64,000 nt of DNA from Chaetoderma sp. LZ-2023a (GCA_034401795.1 CM067367.1:79791079-79855078), one strand, 5' to 3'; shown: positions 42,489-55,410, numbered from the stretch's first letter. Numbers and translations are program-made. The notes: generated by a model not told the origin, from the sequence alone.

Positions 42489-43733
42489 ATGGCAACCTCC
42501 TATAAGTGTACCCTGAGTCTTAAAATCACGACAAAGGCTTGGGGTATTTCGGCAATTGAGGTGTATCATGGGTTGAATGATGTAGGTGGGGCAGGGCCAC
42601 GGGTCCTTCAAGGTCTCATTAACGTTTCCAAATCTGTATGGAATGTCACCGTAGTTAATGAAAGTGTGAAGGAAAAGTTGCTCGACGAGGTCCTTGTCGT
42701 GACGGGTGAGGTGTGTAATGTGGAGGAAATAGATTCTGATCGTCTATTAGTCAAGATGAAGGTTCCATTAGAGATCCCAGATGAACGGGTTATCAATGAA
42801 TTGATCAAGTATGGCAAAGTGGACAAAGTAGAACACAAGACCTATCCATTTGATCGAACCTTAGAAAATGGCATCAGAAGAATTTGGTTCGAAAAGGTAG
42901 AACAACCTCTCCCAAGTAAGGTCACGATAGATGGTCGATTTATCTTGCCATTATGGTACAGGGGGCAAATCAAAGAGTGTAGAATCTGCTTAAGCACAGA
43001 ACATCTTGCAACAGATTGCCCTAACAAGAACAAATGTCTAGTTTGTGGATCACCTGATCATTTTAAGCGGCGATGCCCACAGAACAAATATGTCAAAAAG
43101 GGTGCTGATAAAAGTGCAGAGCAAGTTGTCTCTAAAGAGAATGTCATAGAACCGGTAGCTGCTGAGATTGTAGCTGAAATCCATGTTAATGGGAAGCACG
43201 TTGCTAAAGAAAATGTCATCGAACCAGTAGGTGCTGAGATTGTAGCTGAAGTCCATGTTAATGCGAAGCATGGTGAAAAAACTAAGAATCCAATCGCTGC
43301 AGCTGCAGGCGATGAAATAGAGGTTCTAGATGAGGGGCTAAGTCTTACTCCAGTAACAAGTCAATCCAATTCTGATGTCAGAGAGGCTAATTCCACACAA
43401 GTTGAAGATGATGATCAATACCCTCTGGAAGAGAGTTTTAATTTAGGACAAGTAAAATTCAGGTCGCAAGATACTGAAACTAACTTTGATTTTCCAATGA
43501 GTACACTCAATCTAGACGATTTAAATAATATAGAGAAAGTAATTGGTGTCTCGGATCGATTGAGTGGAACAAAGCGACAGAAAGATGGAGATAGTTCTGA
43601 ATCAGAAATAGAGGAAAGTGATATAGAAGACGATAATATGTCAGTCGCTCAATCCGATATATCCATTCAAACACAGAGTTCTAAACACCCGATGAAATGG
43701 TCATGTACAGGTCAGAGGCAGGTGAGGTGTTAG
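42489..43733 (+). CDS. Tx1/L1-like LINE ORF1, RNA-binding protein with two zinc knuckles
   Basis: A 414-codon open frame that starts at an ATG in CACCATGGC context, shortly after a 5' UTR. The N-terminal half would be an RRM-like nucleic-acid-binding fold (VNESVKEKLLDEVLVVTGEV and VKMKVPLEIPDERVINELI). Two CCHC knuckles follow, C164-C167-H172-C177 and C183-C186-H191-C196. The C-terminal half is acidic and contains a 24-residue duplication (KENVIEPVAAEIVAEIHVN at 216 and KENVIEPVGAEIVAEVHVN at 240). The protein would coat LINE RNA for retrotransposition. A further frame at 43697-43894 (SEAGEVLVPYVTAKG to KKPKI) looks like its original C-terminus after a frameshift near 43690. Confidence 0.85.
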   Translation: MATSYKCTLSLKITTKAWGISAIEVYHGLNDVGGAGPRVLQGLINVSKSVWNVTVVNESVKEKLLDEVLVVTGEVCNVEEIDSDRLLVKMKVPLEIPDERVINELIKYGKVDKVEHKTYPFDRTLENGIRRIWFEKVEQPLPSKVTIDGRFILPLWYRGQIKECRICLSTEHLATDCPNKNKCLVCGSPDHFKRRCPQNKYVKKGADKSAEQVVSKENVIEPVAAEIVAEIHVNGKHVAKENVIEPVGAEIVAEVHVNAKHGEKTKNPIAAAAGDEIEVLDEGLSLTPVTSQSNSDVREANSTQVEDDDQYPLEESFNLGQVKFRSQDTETNFDFPMSTLNLDDLNNIEKVIGVSDRLSGTKRQKDGDSSESEIEESDIEDDNMSVAQSDISIQTQSSKHPMKWSCTGQRQVRC

Positions 43734-43938
43734 TTCCATATGTGACGGCAAAGGGGGTTAAATATAGGCATATGCGTCATGATTCAGATATATTAAAATA
43801 TAAGCATTTGGAAAAAGTTGAGCTAAGTAGTGCAGTCTTTGCGAGTAAAATAGGTAAATGGTCTAAGAGAGGGTCGAAAAAACCCAAAATCTAGTTAGCT
43901 TAATAACGGCGGTTATACACATCATTTTATTACTTTTT

Positions 43939-46900
43939 GTGCTAATTTGCACACTCAATTGTAAAGGCTTAAATAATGACATAAAGCAACGTCACTTACT
44001 AGAGACTCTGAAAAATGAGCAGATTGGCATTGCTTTGATACAGGAAACAAAAATTCAGAAGTCAGAATCATACGATAATTTAGAAAAGATTTCTGGATCC
44101 AGAATATTCTATTCGTTATCTCAAGATAATATTGCAGGCGTAGCAATTGTTATACTCCCTCGTTGTTCAGCCTATGTAAATATAATCTCTTCACTATCAG
44201 GTGCAAATGGTCGCTGGGTGAGAGCCACGCTAGATATACAACAAACACGTTTCACGTTGCTGTGTATATATGCACCTGCATCTCATCAACTACGTCGTAA
44301 TTTTTTTAATGAGATGTCTACAACAGCACTAGATAACATCACTGAAAACTTTGTAATGTGTGGTGACTTTAATTGTGTCGTAGACAAAGAAAATGACAGG
44401 AATGCAACTTCAACTTATACTGATACATCACATAGACTCTTAAAAGAAATATGTGATAATGAAAATTTAGTTGACACCTATAGAATATCAAAACCTCATG
44501 GTAAAGATCTTACATGGTTTTCTGCAGATGGTAAAGTTGGTTCAAGGATCGACAGAATTTATGTGAATAGTTTGTTGACTGGGTACTGAAGAGATGTTAA
44601 TATTAAGCCAGTCGCATTCTCAGATCACAACATGGTTTGTGTAACCTTTGCCAATGCTGATTGGGTAACAAGGGGTTGGGTTTTGGAAATTAAACACAAC
44701 ACTGTTGGGAGAGAGTTGTTGGCAATATTGGATTAATAGGAAAGCATCATATAAGAGTACATTGCAATGGTGGGAGGATGTAAAACTGGATTTAAAGTAT
44801 GTTTCCCGAAAGTATGCTATTAGAAAAGCATGGGAAATATGCAAACGCAAGAAAACACTTCATCGATCACTGATGAAAATTAATGCTAAAGTAAATAATG
44901 GTGACGATAATTATTATGAATTACGGGTTAAAATTAAAAGTAAAATAAGAGATATAGAACAATATGAGTTTGAGGGTGCAAAAATTAGAGCAAGAGCCCA
45001 GATGCACGCAGAAGGGGAAAAGCCAACCCGATATTTTTGCACATTAGAAAACGCACGGGCAATAGATAAGGTGATGTGCTCATTAAACATGCCGGATGGT
45101 TCAACCGTCTTTACCAACAATGAAATGAGTACTATTGTATGCAATTACTATGAGTCATTGTACAAGTCAGAGGGAATTGATGAAGATGCAAAATTGGATT
45201 TGTTAGCAAATATCGACAAAAAGGTGTCAGACACAGGCAGTGAATTTTGTGATCAAGCCTTAACACTAGAAGATTTAACTAAATCCCTTAAAGGTATGAA
45301 ACTAGAAAAATCACCGGGGTGTGATGGCCTTCCAGTTGAATTTTACCAAACTTTTTGGCACCTTGTAGGTCCAATAATGGAAGAATTAGCCACTGAAATT
45401 TTTTAGAAAGGCCATTTACCACCAGCTATGGCTAAGGCATACGTAAGGCTAATATATAAACGAAATGACAGACGCCTAATTCAGAATTACAGACCAATTT
45501 CTCTAATATGTGTAGACTACAAAATAATATCCAGCGCTCTAACATTGAAACTAGGTAGTGTTTTAGGAGAAATCATTGGAACAGAGCAGACATGTTCTGT
45601 ACCTAGGAGGACAATTTTAACCAATACCATGTTAATAAGAGACCTTATACAATTGGTTGAGAAGGATAGCATCCCTTCAGCTGTGATTGCCTTGGACAAC
45701 GAAAAGGCGTGTGGAATGGGATTTTCTTTTTAATTCTTTGCAATCGTTTGGGTTAGGCTCAAACTTTATTAAATGGGTTAGGATTTTATATACGGATATC
45801 AAGAGTAGCTACTTAGTGAACAATCAATTAACCAGAGAAATTGTCTTAGAACGTGGTGTTAGACAGGGGTGTTCCCTATCGTCATTATTATTTGTTATTG
45901 TGATGGAATCCCTTGGCATAGCATTGAGGCAAAATAATAACTTTCAAGGCGTATGTATTCGTGGCATAGAAAGACCACTTAAGCTGTCACAATATGCTGA
46001 TGACACAACTGTGTTTGCTAGTTCAAATAATGATTTTGCAATTTTAAACCACGTACTAGAAAAGTTCCAAAATGCATCTGGTTTGAAAATCAATAAAGGA
46101 AAATCCAAAGGATTATTTTTGGGGCCATGGAAAGAGCGGAATGACCAGCCACTTGAAATCAATTGGTCTAATGATACCATTACGATTTTAGGCATCTATT
46201 TTAGCAGGAAACCAAATACAACACAAAATTGGAATGAACGAGTATCTAAGCTTAAGAGAATATTAGCAAATTGGAAGCGTCGTCGCCTTTCAATTTTTGG
46301 TAGAGTGTTTGTTGTCAACAACTTGGTATTATCTGGGCTATGGTATACAGCATCTGTTGTACACATGCCAAAATATGTAGAAAAGGAGGTTAATGAGTTG
46401 ATATTGTCATTCATATGGGAAGAAAAGAATCATTTAGTTTCCCATCGTGTTCTCAATAATGCTAAGTTAGAAGGAGGACTTGATTTAATTGATATTAAAG
46501 TGAAATGTGTTTCTTTAGGGTTAAATTTTTTTAATGATCTTATTACATCAGATGAGACGTGGGCATGTGTTTCACGAGCTCTCATGGAGAGAATTCTATA
46601 ACCATTTCTGGCGGAGCATGTTTTTACCTCAAAGAAGCCACCTCCGAATAGTTAAATGATACCAGATGTGTTTAAAGATCAAGTTAAGGAGTTGGAGATA
46701 TTTGACAGATACATCTCCCCCCCCCCCCTACCTGCTGGAAGGAAGTACTAGAACAGCAATTGTGGGGCAATAGTAATATATGTTATAACAATGCAGTACT
46801 TTATCTACCGTCCTTTGCAAAATATGGCATTCAACATTTATCTGATATGATACACCCTCAAACACGTAGATGGATTTCAATGCAAGAAGTAGCTAGAAAA

Positions 46901-47740
46901 ACACATATGAGGCATATAGATGTCCAGCGGTTGCTAAATAAAATAAAACATGCTGTACCAATTGAATGGTTTCGTCTAGCCAATGTAAATAATAATAGTT
47001 TGACTCCACAACCTGCATTAGATCTTGATGATGAGATGTTAATACACAAGATGAGATCCAGGGAATGGTACCACATTATGAGACGAAAACAAGTAGCACC
47101 TCCCATAGCAATTAGGAGATGGGATGACTCAAGCTATACACCATCCAGTTGGAAAAATGTATGGAAAATCTTACATTCTCCATACATACCAAATATGGCT
47201 CATGATTTACTGTGGCGATTACTACATCGACGGCTATGGGTGGGACACTTGACATACAAGTGCAATATTACGACTTCTGATAGGTGTTACTTATGTCAAA
47301 CAGACGAGGAAACAATCGAGCATTTATTTGTGGAATGTCCAATATCGTCACATTTTTTGGACTATATCAGCCAAATCTTGGCACAATTTGGAGCAAAGTC
47401 CATTGTTCTAGAAACGCATGTAGTCTTATTTAGAGAATTTGGATCAAGCGGTGTAAATATCATAAAGTCTGAAAGGACTATTTTAATAACAATGCTAACC
47501 ATAGGTGTTTGGGCCATTTGGAAACATCGGTGTGCACAGACGAAAAATCCATCTATGGGCAATCACAATAGAGCAATAAAGGCAATATTTCATTCATAGC
47601 TGCTGAATCATATTCCTTGCGAATATTTTAGATTAAAGCAGCATGGTAAAGAAAATTTATTCAAGGACATATGGTGCAAAACAAACGTAGTTTCAATAGA
47701 GTTGGGAACTGTAAAAATAATTGAGCCTGCACTAGCTTAA
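43939..47740 (+). pseudogene. Tx1/L1-like LINE ORF2: AP endonuclease, RT and zinc-finger tail, broken
   Basis: The endonuclease is nearly intact: TLNCKGLNN, ALIQETKIQ, CIYAPASHQ, FVMCGDFNCVVD, GSRIDRIYV and FSDHNMV. A TGA follows LLTGY at 44587-44589, and a shift occurs near 44680. The RT section has RYFCTLENARAIDKVM, KLEKSPGCDGLPVEFYQTFW, a TAG at 45404-45406, NYRPISLICVDYKI, then SAVIALDNEKA. There a short deletion removes the AFD catalytic motif and shifts the frame (near 45710). GVRQGCSLSSLLFVIVME and LSQYADDTTVFA are intact. More breaks occur at 46601 and 46640-46760. The tail has CYLCQTDEETIEHLFVEC, a TAG at 47597, and ends EPALA-TAA at about 47740. The KYFF-like linker and YADDT box support the Tx1/L1 clade. 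Confidence 0.88.
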
Positions 47741-47972
47741 ATCATTTAATTACTACAGCTGATTTATCTGTATCTTTTAATTAATCTGTGTCCTGTAATT
47801 TATTTTAGTCTGCACTTTGATATTGTTATGTTTAATAATTCATGTTAACAAATAAACAGACTGGGGTAATTTAATAATCAATCGATAAAGTACGTTGCCA
47901 TTGAACTATAAAATCGTCCCGGGTAATTTTAGAAACTTGCACAGGGTTTTATAGGGTTATTTGTTCCCGGGT
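47741..47972 (+). other. 3' UTR of the Tx1-like LINE
   Basis: AT-rich non-coding sequence after the ORF2 stop, with an AATAAA at about 47850. No simple-repeat or poly-A tail is visible, so the LINE end is not sharply defined. Confidence 0.45.
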
Positions 47973-48439
47973 AATTTACAAAACCTTACAACAAACTAAA
48001 TCAAAAATGTAAACAAGAGTGCCATCTATTTCCATCTATTTTTCTGTAATTTTCCTGCTGTCTATATATGTTATGCTACCCAAATGCTACTATGCCCGCT
48101 GATCTTGAAAGAATCAGCCCACTGGCGTCAATGATTGACTTATTTGTCATTGATTGACGAGTCACTTTTCATTTCTTGAATAGTCCCACTCGCCACACGG
48201 GCCTACTACCACACATGGATTGAATGGTAATTTACAAAACCTTACAATAAACTAAATTGAAAATGTAAACAAGAGCGCCATCTATTTTTCTGTAATTTTT
48301 CTGCCGACTATATGTATTATACTACCCAAATGCTACTACGCCCGCTGATCTTATTTGTCATTGATTGACGAGGCACTTTTCATTTGTTGGATAGTTGCAC
48401 TCGCCACACGGGTCTACTACTACACCTGGGTTGAATAGT
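47973..48439 (+). repeat. Tandem direct repeat of about 210-255 bp, two copies
   Basis: GTAATTTACAAAACCTTACAA starts both copies (47971 and 48229). They share AATGTAAACAAGAG.GCCATC, ACTACCCAAATGCTACTA.GC, GTCATTGATTGACGAG and CTCGCCACACGGG. Copy 1 has about 45 extra bases, including a repeated CCATCTATTT and a GATTGAC segment. No coding potential. Confidence 0.85.
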
Positions 48440-48684
48440 AATGCCTTTGTTAAGTTTTGTTTTGCTATCGGAGCTTTATCAGCCTATTGTTATGTATCTA
48501 TACTTTTTAAGCCATATGTATTTATAGATTGTATTAATGCTCATTATTTATCTTTTGTTTTGGTGTAATATTACTCAAGCTTACTAGTTCACCAGGTTTT
48601 TTTCTGGGGGTTTGCAAGCCTTTTTGAAGGAGTTCCTCCGTGAAGTTTGCCCGGCTGCGTCAGCGTCGGTTTTTCAACAAAAAA

Positions 48685-49430
<746 letters not shown>

Positions 49431-49439
49431 AAATTATAA

Positions 49440-50040
49440 TATTAGAACTCTTGTGATTAATTTGCACTCCGATTCTCCATCAATGTGTTCGTTCGTCAGT
49501 CCGTCCGTTCATCTTGCAGAACGTGTCAAAATGTAATAACGTTTCATTTTTTTCTTCAATAGCTTATTGATACAACTTTGGACCTAGGTTGATTCTGATT
49601 CTTTGAAGAAGCCTCATAAACTTTATCAGTCTACCTGCTCGTACACACGCCCGGCCGTTCATCTTGCTGGACATGTCTAAATCCGGGAATATTTTAGCAT
49701 TTCTTCTATAGCCTAGATTCCCACTTCTTGGACAGGTGTAAATCATTGTATAGTCTCATTTTTCGTTGATAACCAGTGATTTAATTAGAGTATATTATTG
49801 AAACATTAAATGTGTGTTGAAGGAGACTTTTATTGTTTGCGGAAACTCATCCGTTCATCCATCTGTCAGTCCCTCCATCCGTTCATGTTGCCGGGCATTT
49901 CAATTTTGCTTCAATATCTTAGGTTCTACTAGATAGTACATTGATACAATTTCTGCAACCAAGATATGTTGATTATGCATGTTAGTAGATGTATCCCATA
50001 TTTTCCCGCCCGTTCACCTTGCATGCTATGTTTAAAGCCT
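49440..50040 (+). repeat. Degenerate tandem repeat with CCGTTCATCTTGC motif
   Basis: TCCGTTCATCTTGC and GTGTCAAAAT occur at about 49505, and CCGTTCATCTTGCTGGACATG at 49656. CCGTTCATGTTGCCGGGCA is at 49880 and CCGTTCACCTTGCATGC at 50011. Each is followed by a similar TTCAATA.CTTA / TTGATACAA segment. Units are about 150-225 bp and strongly diverged. Confidence 0.6.
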
Positions 50041-50529
50041 AGCAGTAGTAGAATATTGGCAAGCTAAAATTAATCACACCCTGTGATGACAGTGAGGCAA
50101 ATCTTACAACCAGCTTCCAAATAGAAAATCCGACCAGAGCAAACCCCAAGGGCTATACCAGCCCTCAGCTATGACAAGAATTTGGGATGTATCACACTAG
50201 CCATGTAGTTGGTAGATCTACTGGACTCGGCCCCACCCCAAGCCGGATCCGCATAGAAGACATGGATAGTGTCTGAACGCCCATTTACGGACACCGGGCA
50301 ACAACAGCTATTGAGAAGCTCACAATGGCTCCAAAGAATCTCTAACTCCGAATTTTACCATCTACTGGAGGACATCTTCAAGCAGGACAGAGTCTCAGAC
50401 TGAAGTGACCACAGACCCGCTGTTCTGGTCTCAGCAACAGGCGCTCCTTAAAGCAAGCGTCATCGGCGTGCCTGTGAAAGACAATGTGTGGCAATGCTTG
50501 ACAACTACACTCACCATGGTTCTGGTAGG
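50041..50529. other. Unassigned low-repeat DNA, possible decayed coding fragment
   Basis: Frames here are short. A faint LLEDIFKQDRVSD..SDHRPAVLVS pattern at about 50355-50440 (+) could be a retroelement piece, but I cannot support a family. Otherwise nothing recognised. Confidence 0.3.
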
Positions 50530-53500
50530 GCCAGTTAAGGCTTAGCAAAGCCTGGCTAAGGACCTGTTAAGGCCGAGGTAAATCTGAGCAATGTCTGGCT
50601 AAAGCCTATGTTAAGCCTAGCAAAGCCTGGCTAATGCCTAGCTAAGACATGGATAAGGCGTGGCTATGGTCTGGCTAATGCCCATTTAAGGCCTAGCAAA
50701 GCCTAGCTAAGGCATGGCAACGGCATACCAAAGCATGATTAAGATCTAGTTAATGTCTAGGTAAGGCTTAGCAAAGCCTGACTAAGGCCTAGGTAAGGCC
50801 TATATATGGCTTAGCAAAGCCTGGCTAATGACTAGGTAGTGTCCAGGTACGGTCTAATAACGCCTGGCTAAGGTCTATCTAGGGTCTTACAAAGCTTGGA
50901 TAAGGCCTAGGTCCGGCTTAGCAAGGCCTAGGTAAGGCTTAACAAAACCTGGCTGAGGCCTATGTACGGCATAGTTAAGCCCATGCAAAGTCTCGCTAAG
51001 GCGTAGGCAATGTCTAGCAAAGCCTGGCTAATGTCTAGGCAAAGTCTATCACAGCCTACGCAAGGCCTAGAAAAGCCTGGCTAAGGCGTATGTAAGGGCT
51101 AAGTAAGGCCTAGTCAAGCCTGACTAAGGCCTAGTTAGCGCTTAGCAAAGCTTGGTTAAGGGCTACGTAAGGCCCTGGTAAGTCTTACCAAAGCTTGGTT
51201 ACGGCCTACAAATGGTCTGGCAAAACCTGGATGCGACCCAGGTAAATATTAGCACAGCCTGTCTAAAGCCTAGGTAAGGACCAATAAACAGGGCCTAGGT
51301 GGCTAGGGCCTAGGTAAGGCTTAGCAAATCCTGACTAAAGTCTATGTAAAGTACTGTAAGGCTTGGCTAAGGCCTAGCTAAGGTTTAGCAAAGCTGGACT
51401 AAAGCCTAGGTGATATCTTGCTAAGCTTACCTAAGGCACAGGTAAGGCCTATCCAGGCTTTGCTAAGCCTTACATAGGCCTTACCTAGGCACTTTCCTGG
51501 CTTTTTTTAAGTCTTACGTAGACCTTATCTATGTCTTAGCCAGGCTTTGCTAGGCCTTTGCCATGCCGTAGCCAGGTTTTGCCTGCCTTTACGTAGGCAT
51601 TCGCCAGGCTTCGCTAAGATTTACCTAGGTCATACATGGGCTTTACTAAGTTTTAACAAGGCCTTCGTCAGGATATGCTATGCCTTAACTAGGCCTTAGA
51701 AGGTTTTGCAAGACCTTACAATATAGGCCTTAACTAGGCCTTACCAGGGTTTGCTAGACCATACCTAGGCCTTAGCTAGGCTTTGCCAGACCTTACCTTC
51801 GCCTTAGCCTGTTATTGCTAAGTCTATGCAAGACCATAGAAAGGTTTTAGATAGGCCTTAGGCAGACCGTAGCCAGCCATTAGCCAGGCCGTAGCCAGAC
51901 TTTGCTAGGCCATACATAGACCTTAGCCGGCTTTGCTAAGATTTACTTAGGCCTTACATGTGCCTTAGCCATGCTTTGCTAAGCCTTACCTAGGACTTAG
52001 TCAGGATTTCCTAGGCCTTAGCCAGGCTTTGTTAGGACTTATCCGTAATTTATTAGGCCTTACATACGCCTTAACCACGCTTTGCTAGGCAATAAATTGG
52101 CCTTATCTATGTCTTAGCCAGGCTTTACTAAGCCTTACATAAGCCCGAACCAAGTTTTCAAAACATTACTTAAGCAATAGCCAGCCTTACCTAGATTTTA
52201 GCCAAGTTTTGTTAAGCCTTACCTAGCCTTAGGTACACTTTGCTAACCCGTAACTAGTCCTTGGCCAAGCTTTGCAACACCTTAGCTAGCCCTTAGCCAG
52301 AAGGTTGGTAGACCTTATCTAGACATTATATACGTCTTAGCCACGCTTTAGTAAGCCTCATATTAGCCTTACCTAGGCCTTAGTCAGACTTTGCTAGGCC
52401 TTACCTAGGCCTTAGCGGGGCTTTGGTAGACTACCTAAGCCTTAGCCATCCTTTGCTGGAGATTGCCTAGGGCTTACCCAGACTTTGCTAGGTCTAACCT
52501 AGGCCATAGCTTGGCCTTAGTCAGGATTTATTAGGCCCTACCTAGTCGTTAGCCAAGGTTTGCAAGACACTGCCTAGGCCGTAACCAGGCTTTTCTAAGC
52601 CTTACAAAAGCCTTGCCTAGGCCGCAGAAGGCTTTGCTAATTACTAACTAGACCTTACCTATGTTGCAACATGGCTCTGTTAGGCCGTTGCCATGCCTTA
52701 GCTAGGCTTTGCTAGGCCTTAGCCAGGTCATAGCCAGGCCTTAGTCAGGATTTAATCGACTTTACCTAGACGTTAGCCATGGTTTTCTAGGCATTGCCTA
52801 GCCCTTAGACAGGCTTTGTTAGGCCTTACCTAGGCATTAGCCAGGTTTGCTAAGCATTACCTAGGCCTTAAGCAAGCTTGATAGACATCATCTGCGCCTT
52901 AGCCAAGCTTTGCAAGGCATTACTTAGGCCTTAGCCAGGCTTTGGTAAGCTTTAACTATGCCTTACGCAGGAATTGACCATACTTTCTCAGACCATACCG
53001 AGGCATAAGCCAGGCGTTGATAGACTTTACCTATGCCTTAGCAGGCTTTACTAGACCTTAACCAAGCTTTGCTAGGCTTTATCTGCGCCTTATCGAAGCT
53101 TTGCAAGACATTACATAGGCCGTAACTAGGCTTTGCTAAGCTTTGCAAAGGCCGTGCCTAGGCCTTAGCTGGCCTTTGCTAAGCCTTGCCTAGAACTTAT
53201 CTAGGTTGTAACATGGATTTTCTAGGCCGTTGCATGCCTTAACTAGACTTTTGTAGGGCTTAGTCAGGCCGTAGTCAGGCCTTAGTCAGGCTTTGATAGA
53301 CTAACTAGGCCTTAGTCATGGTTTGATAAGACTTACCTAGACCATTCTCAAGCTTTGTTAGGCCTTAATTAGGCCTTAGCCGTGCTTTGTTAAGACTTAT
53401 CTAGGCCTTAACCAAGCGTTGCTAGGCCTTACCTGCGCCTTAACCAAGCTTTGCAAGACAATACCTAGGCAGTGTTGAGGCGTTGGTAAGCCTTACCTAT

Positions 53501-54830
53501 GCCTTACACAGGCATTGGCCAGACTTTCTCAGACATTACCTTGGCATAAGTCAGACTTTGATAGACTTTACCTAGGCCTTAGCTAGGCTTTGCTAGACGT
53601 AAGCCACGCCTTAGCTAGGTTTTGCTAGGCCTTAGGCAGGCCGGACCTAGGCCTTAGCCATGCTTTGTTAGGCATTACCTAGGTTTTAGCCAGGATTTGT
53701 CAAGCCTTAACTAGGCCTTAGACATGCTTGCTAAACCTTACCTGGGTTTTAGCCAAGCTTTGCTTAGCCTTACCTAGAACTTACCGAGGTCGTAGCATGG
53801 ATTTGCTAGGCCGTTGCCATGCCGTAGCTAGGCTTTTCGTAATACATTACATAGGTCTATGCCAGGCTGTGATAGACTTAGCTAGGCTTTGCTAGGCCTT
53901 AGCCAGGCCTTATCTATGCCTTAGCCAGGCTGTGTTAGACATTAGCCAGGCTTTACTAAGCTTTACATTGGTCTTAGTCACGGTTTGCTAGTCCTTGGCC
54001 AAATTTTGCAAGACCTTACAGAGGCTTTAGCCAGGCCTTAGTCAGGCCTTATCTAGATATTACGTAGCCTTACCGAGGCCTTAGCCAGACTTTGCTAGGC
54101 CTTAACGAGGCGTTGATAGACTTTACCTAGGCCTTAGCATACTTTGCTGGACATTGCCTAGATATTAGCCAGACTTTGCTAGGTTTTACCTAGGCTCTAC
54201 CTTGGCCGTAGTCAGGCTTTGTTAGGCCTTACCTAGGCGTTAGCCAAGCGTTATTAGGCCTTACCTGCGCCTTAGCCAAGCTTTGCGAGACATTACCTAG
54301 GCCATATCCAAGTTTGGGTAGGCCTTACCTGCGCCTTATCCAAGATTTGCAAGGCATTACCTAGGCCGTAGCTAGGCTTTTCTAAGCTTTACAAAGACCT
54401 TGCCTAGGCCTTAGCAAGCCTTTGTTAAGCCTTACCTAGAACATGCCTAGGTCGTAACATGGCTTTGCTAAGCCGTTGCCATGCCTTAACTAGGGTTTGT
54501 TAGGCTTTAGCCAGGCCTTAGTCAAGCTTTGTTAGGCCTTAGCCATGGTGTGTTAGACCGTATCTAGACCTTAGTAAGCCTTACATAGGCCTTAGCCACG
54601 TTTTGCTATGCCTTACCTAGGCCATAGCTAGACTTTGTTAGGCCTTAGCCAGGCCTTAGACATGTTTTGCTAAGCCTTACGTAAGCCTTAGTGAAGCTTT
54701 GCAAGACATTACCTAGGCTTTAGCTAAGCCTCACTTACGCCTAACCTATGCCTTAGCAGGCCTTACTTAGACATTAGCCATGCTTTGCTAGACTTTACCA
54801 AGGCCGTAACCAGGCTTTGCTAGACATTGC
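50530..54830. repeat. 4.3-kb degenerate 32-bp satellite that reverses orientation near 51430
   Basis: From 50530 to about 51430 the units read GGCTTAGCAAAGCCTGGCTA with GGCCTAGGTAA. From about 51430 to 54830 the reverse complement is used (GCCTTAGCCAGG, CTTTGCTAGG, CCTTACCTAG). The 32-bp unit is three related sub-repeats of 10-11 bp, each ending near CTAG or CCAG. Copies differ at many positions, so the array is old or was never homogenised. It has no open frames. Confidence 0.9.
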
Positions 54831-54923
54831 CTGACGCGTGTGTCGATGTGTGAGTATTAGCGTGTGTGGATTACTCACTGATTTTTTCATAATTGTCAAT
54901 CAATTAATTCTGATTATATGTGC

Positions 54924-55170
54924 TTTATCATCATCATCATAATCATTATCATCATCACAGCCAAGATTATCACCATCGTGATCAGTATCATCATCATTAT
55001 GGTTACAACTAAGATTATCATCATCGCCATCGTCATTAGTATCATCCTCGTTATCATTATAACCAAGATAATCATCATTGTCATCAATATCATCATCCGC
55101 ATAACCAAAATTGTATTATCCCCTCCCTCGTCACCAAGATAATCCTCGTTACCAAAAAAAATCATCATCA
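54924..55170. repeat. Degenerate ATC trinucleotide array
   Basis: ATC/ATT-rich repeat with interspersed CCAAGATTATCA phrases recurring at about 54960, 55008 and 55071, roughly every 50-60 bp. Ile- and Met-rich frames across it are artefacts. Confidence 0.85.
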
Positions 55171-55189
55171 ATATAATGTATTATTTATT

Positions 55190-55315
55190 TCCGTAGCATT
55201 TCGCGATGTTCCGGAATCTTAATTTCATGATAATTATGAATATTTTGAAAATATTTTGACTATTTTAATTGGAAACGGCGCCCAGTCAAATTAGTTTCGA
55301 AACATTCATAATCTT
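55190..55315. mobile_element. Palindromic MITE core, copy K
   Basis: GCGATGTTCCGGAATCTTAA and ATGATAATTATGAATATTTTG match the left flank and arm. CGGCGCCCAGTCAAATTAG and TTTCGAAACATTCATAATC match the right arm. The left hairpin arm is partly degraded. Confidence 0.65.
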
Positions 55316-55376
55316 AGTTGTTGTTTCGGATTCAAAATGTAACTGAACAGGAAACAACCAGGAATTGTGACGTTCG

Positions 55377-55410
55377 GTGTGGGTGTGGGGGTGGGGGTGG
55401 GGTGGGGGAG
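55377..55410 (+). other. G-quadruplex candidate 1
   Basis: GTGTGGGTGTGGGGGTGGGG continues into GGTGGGGTGGGGG. This gives at least five runs of three or more G with loops of one to three bases on the + strand. Confidence 0.6.

Noticed and set aside
50530..54830. CRISPR-like array
   Set aside because: Units are contiguous and degenerate, with no unique spacers of constant length, and the genome is eukaryotic.
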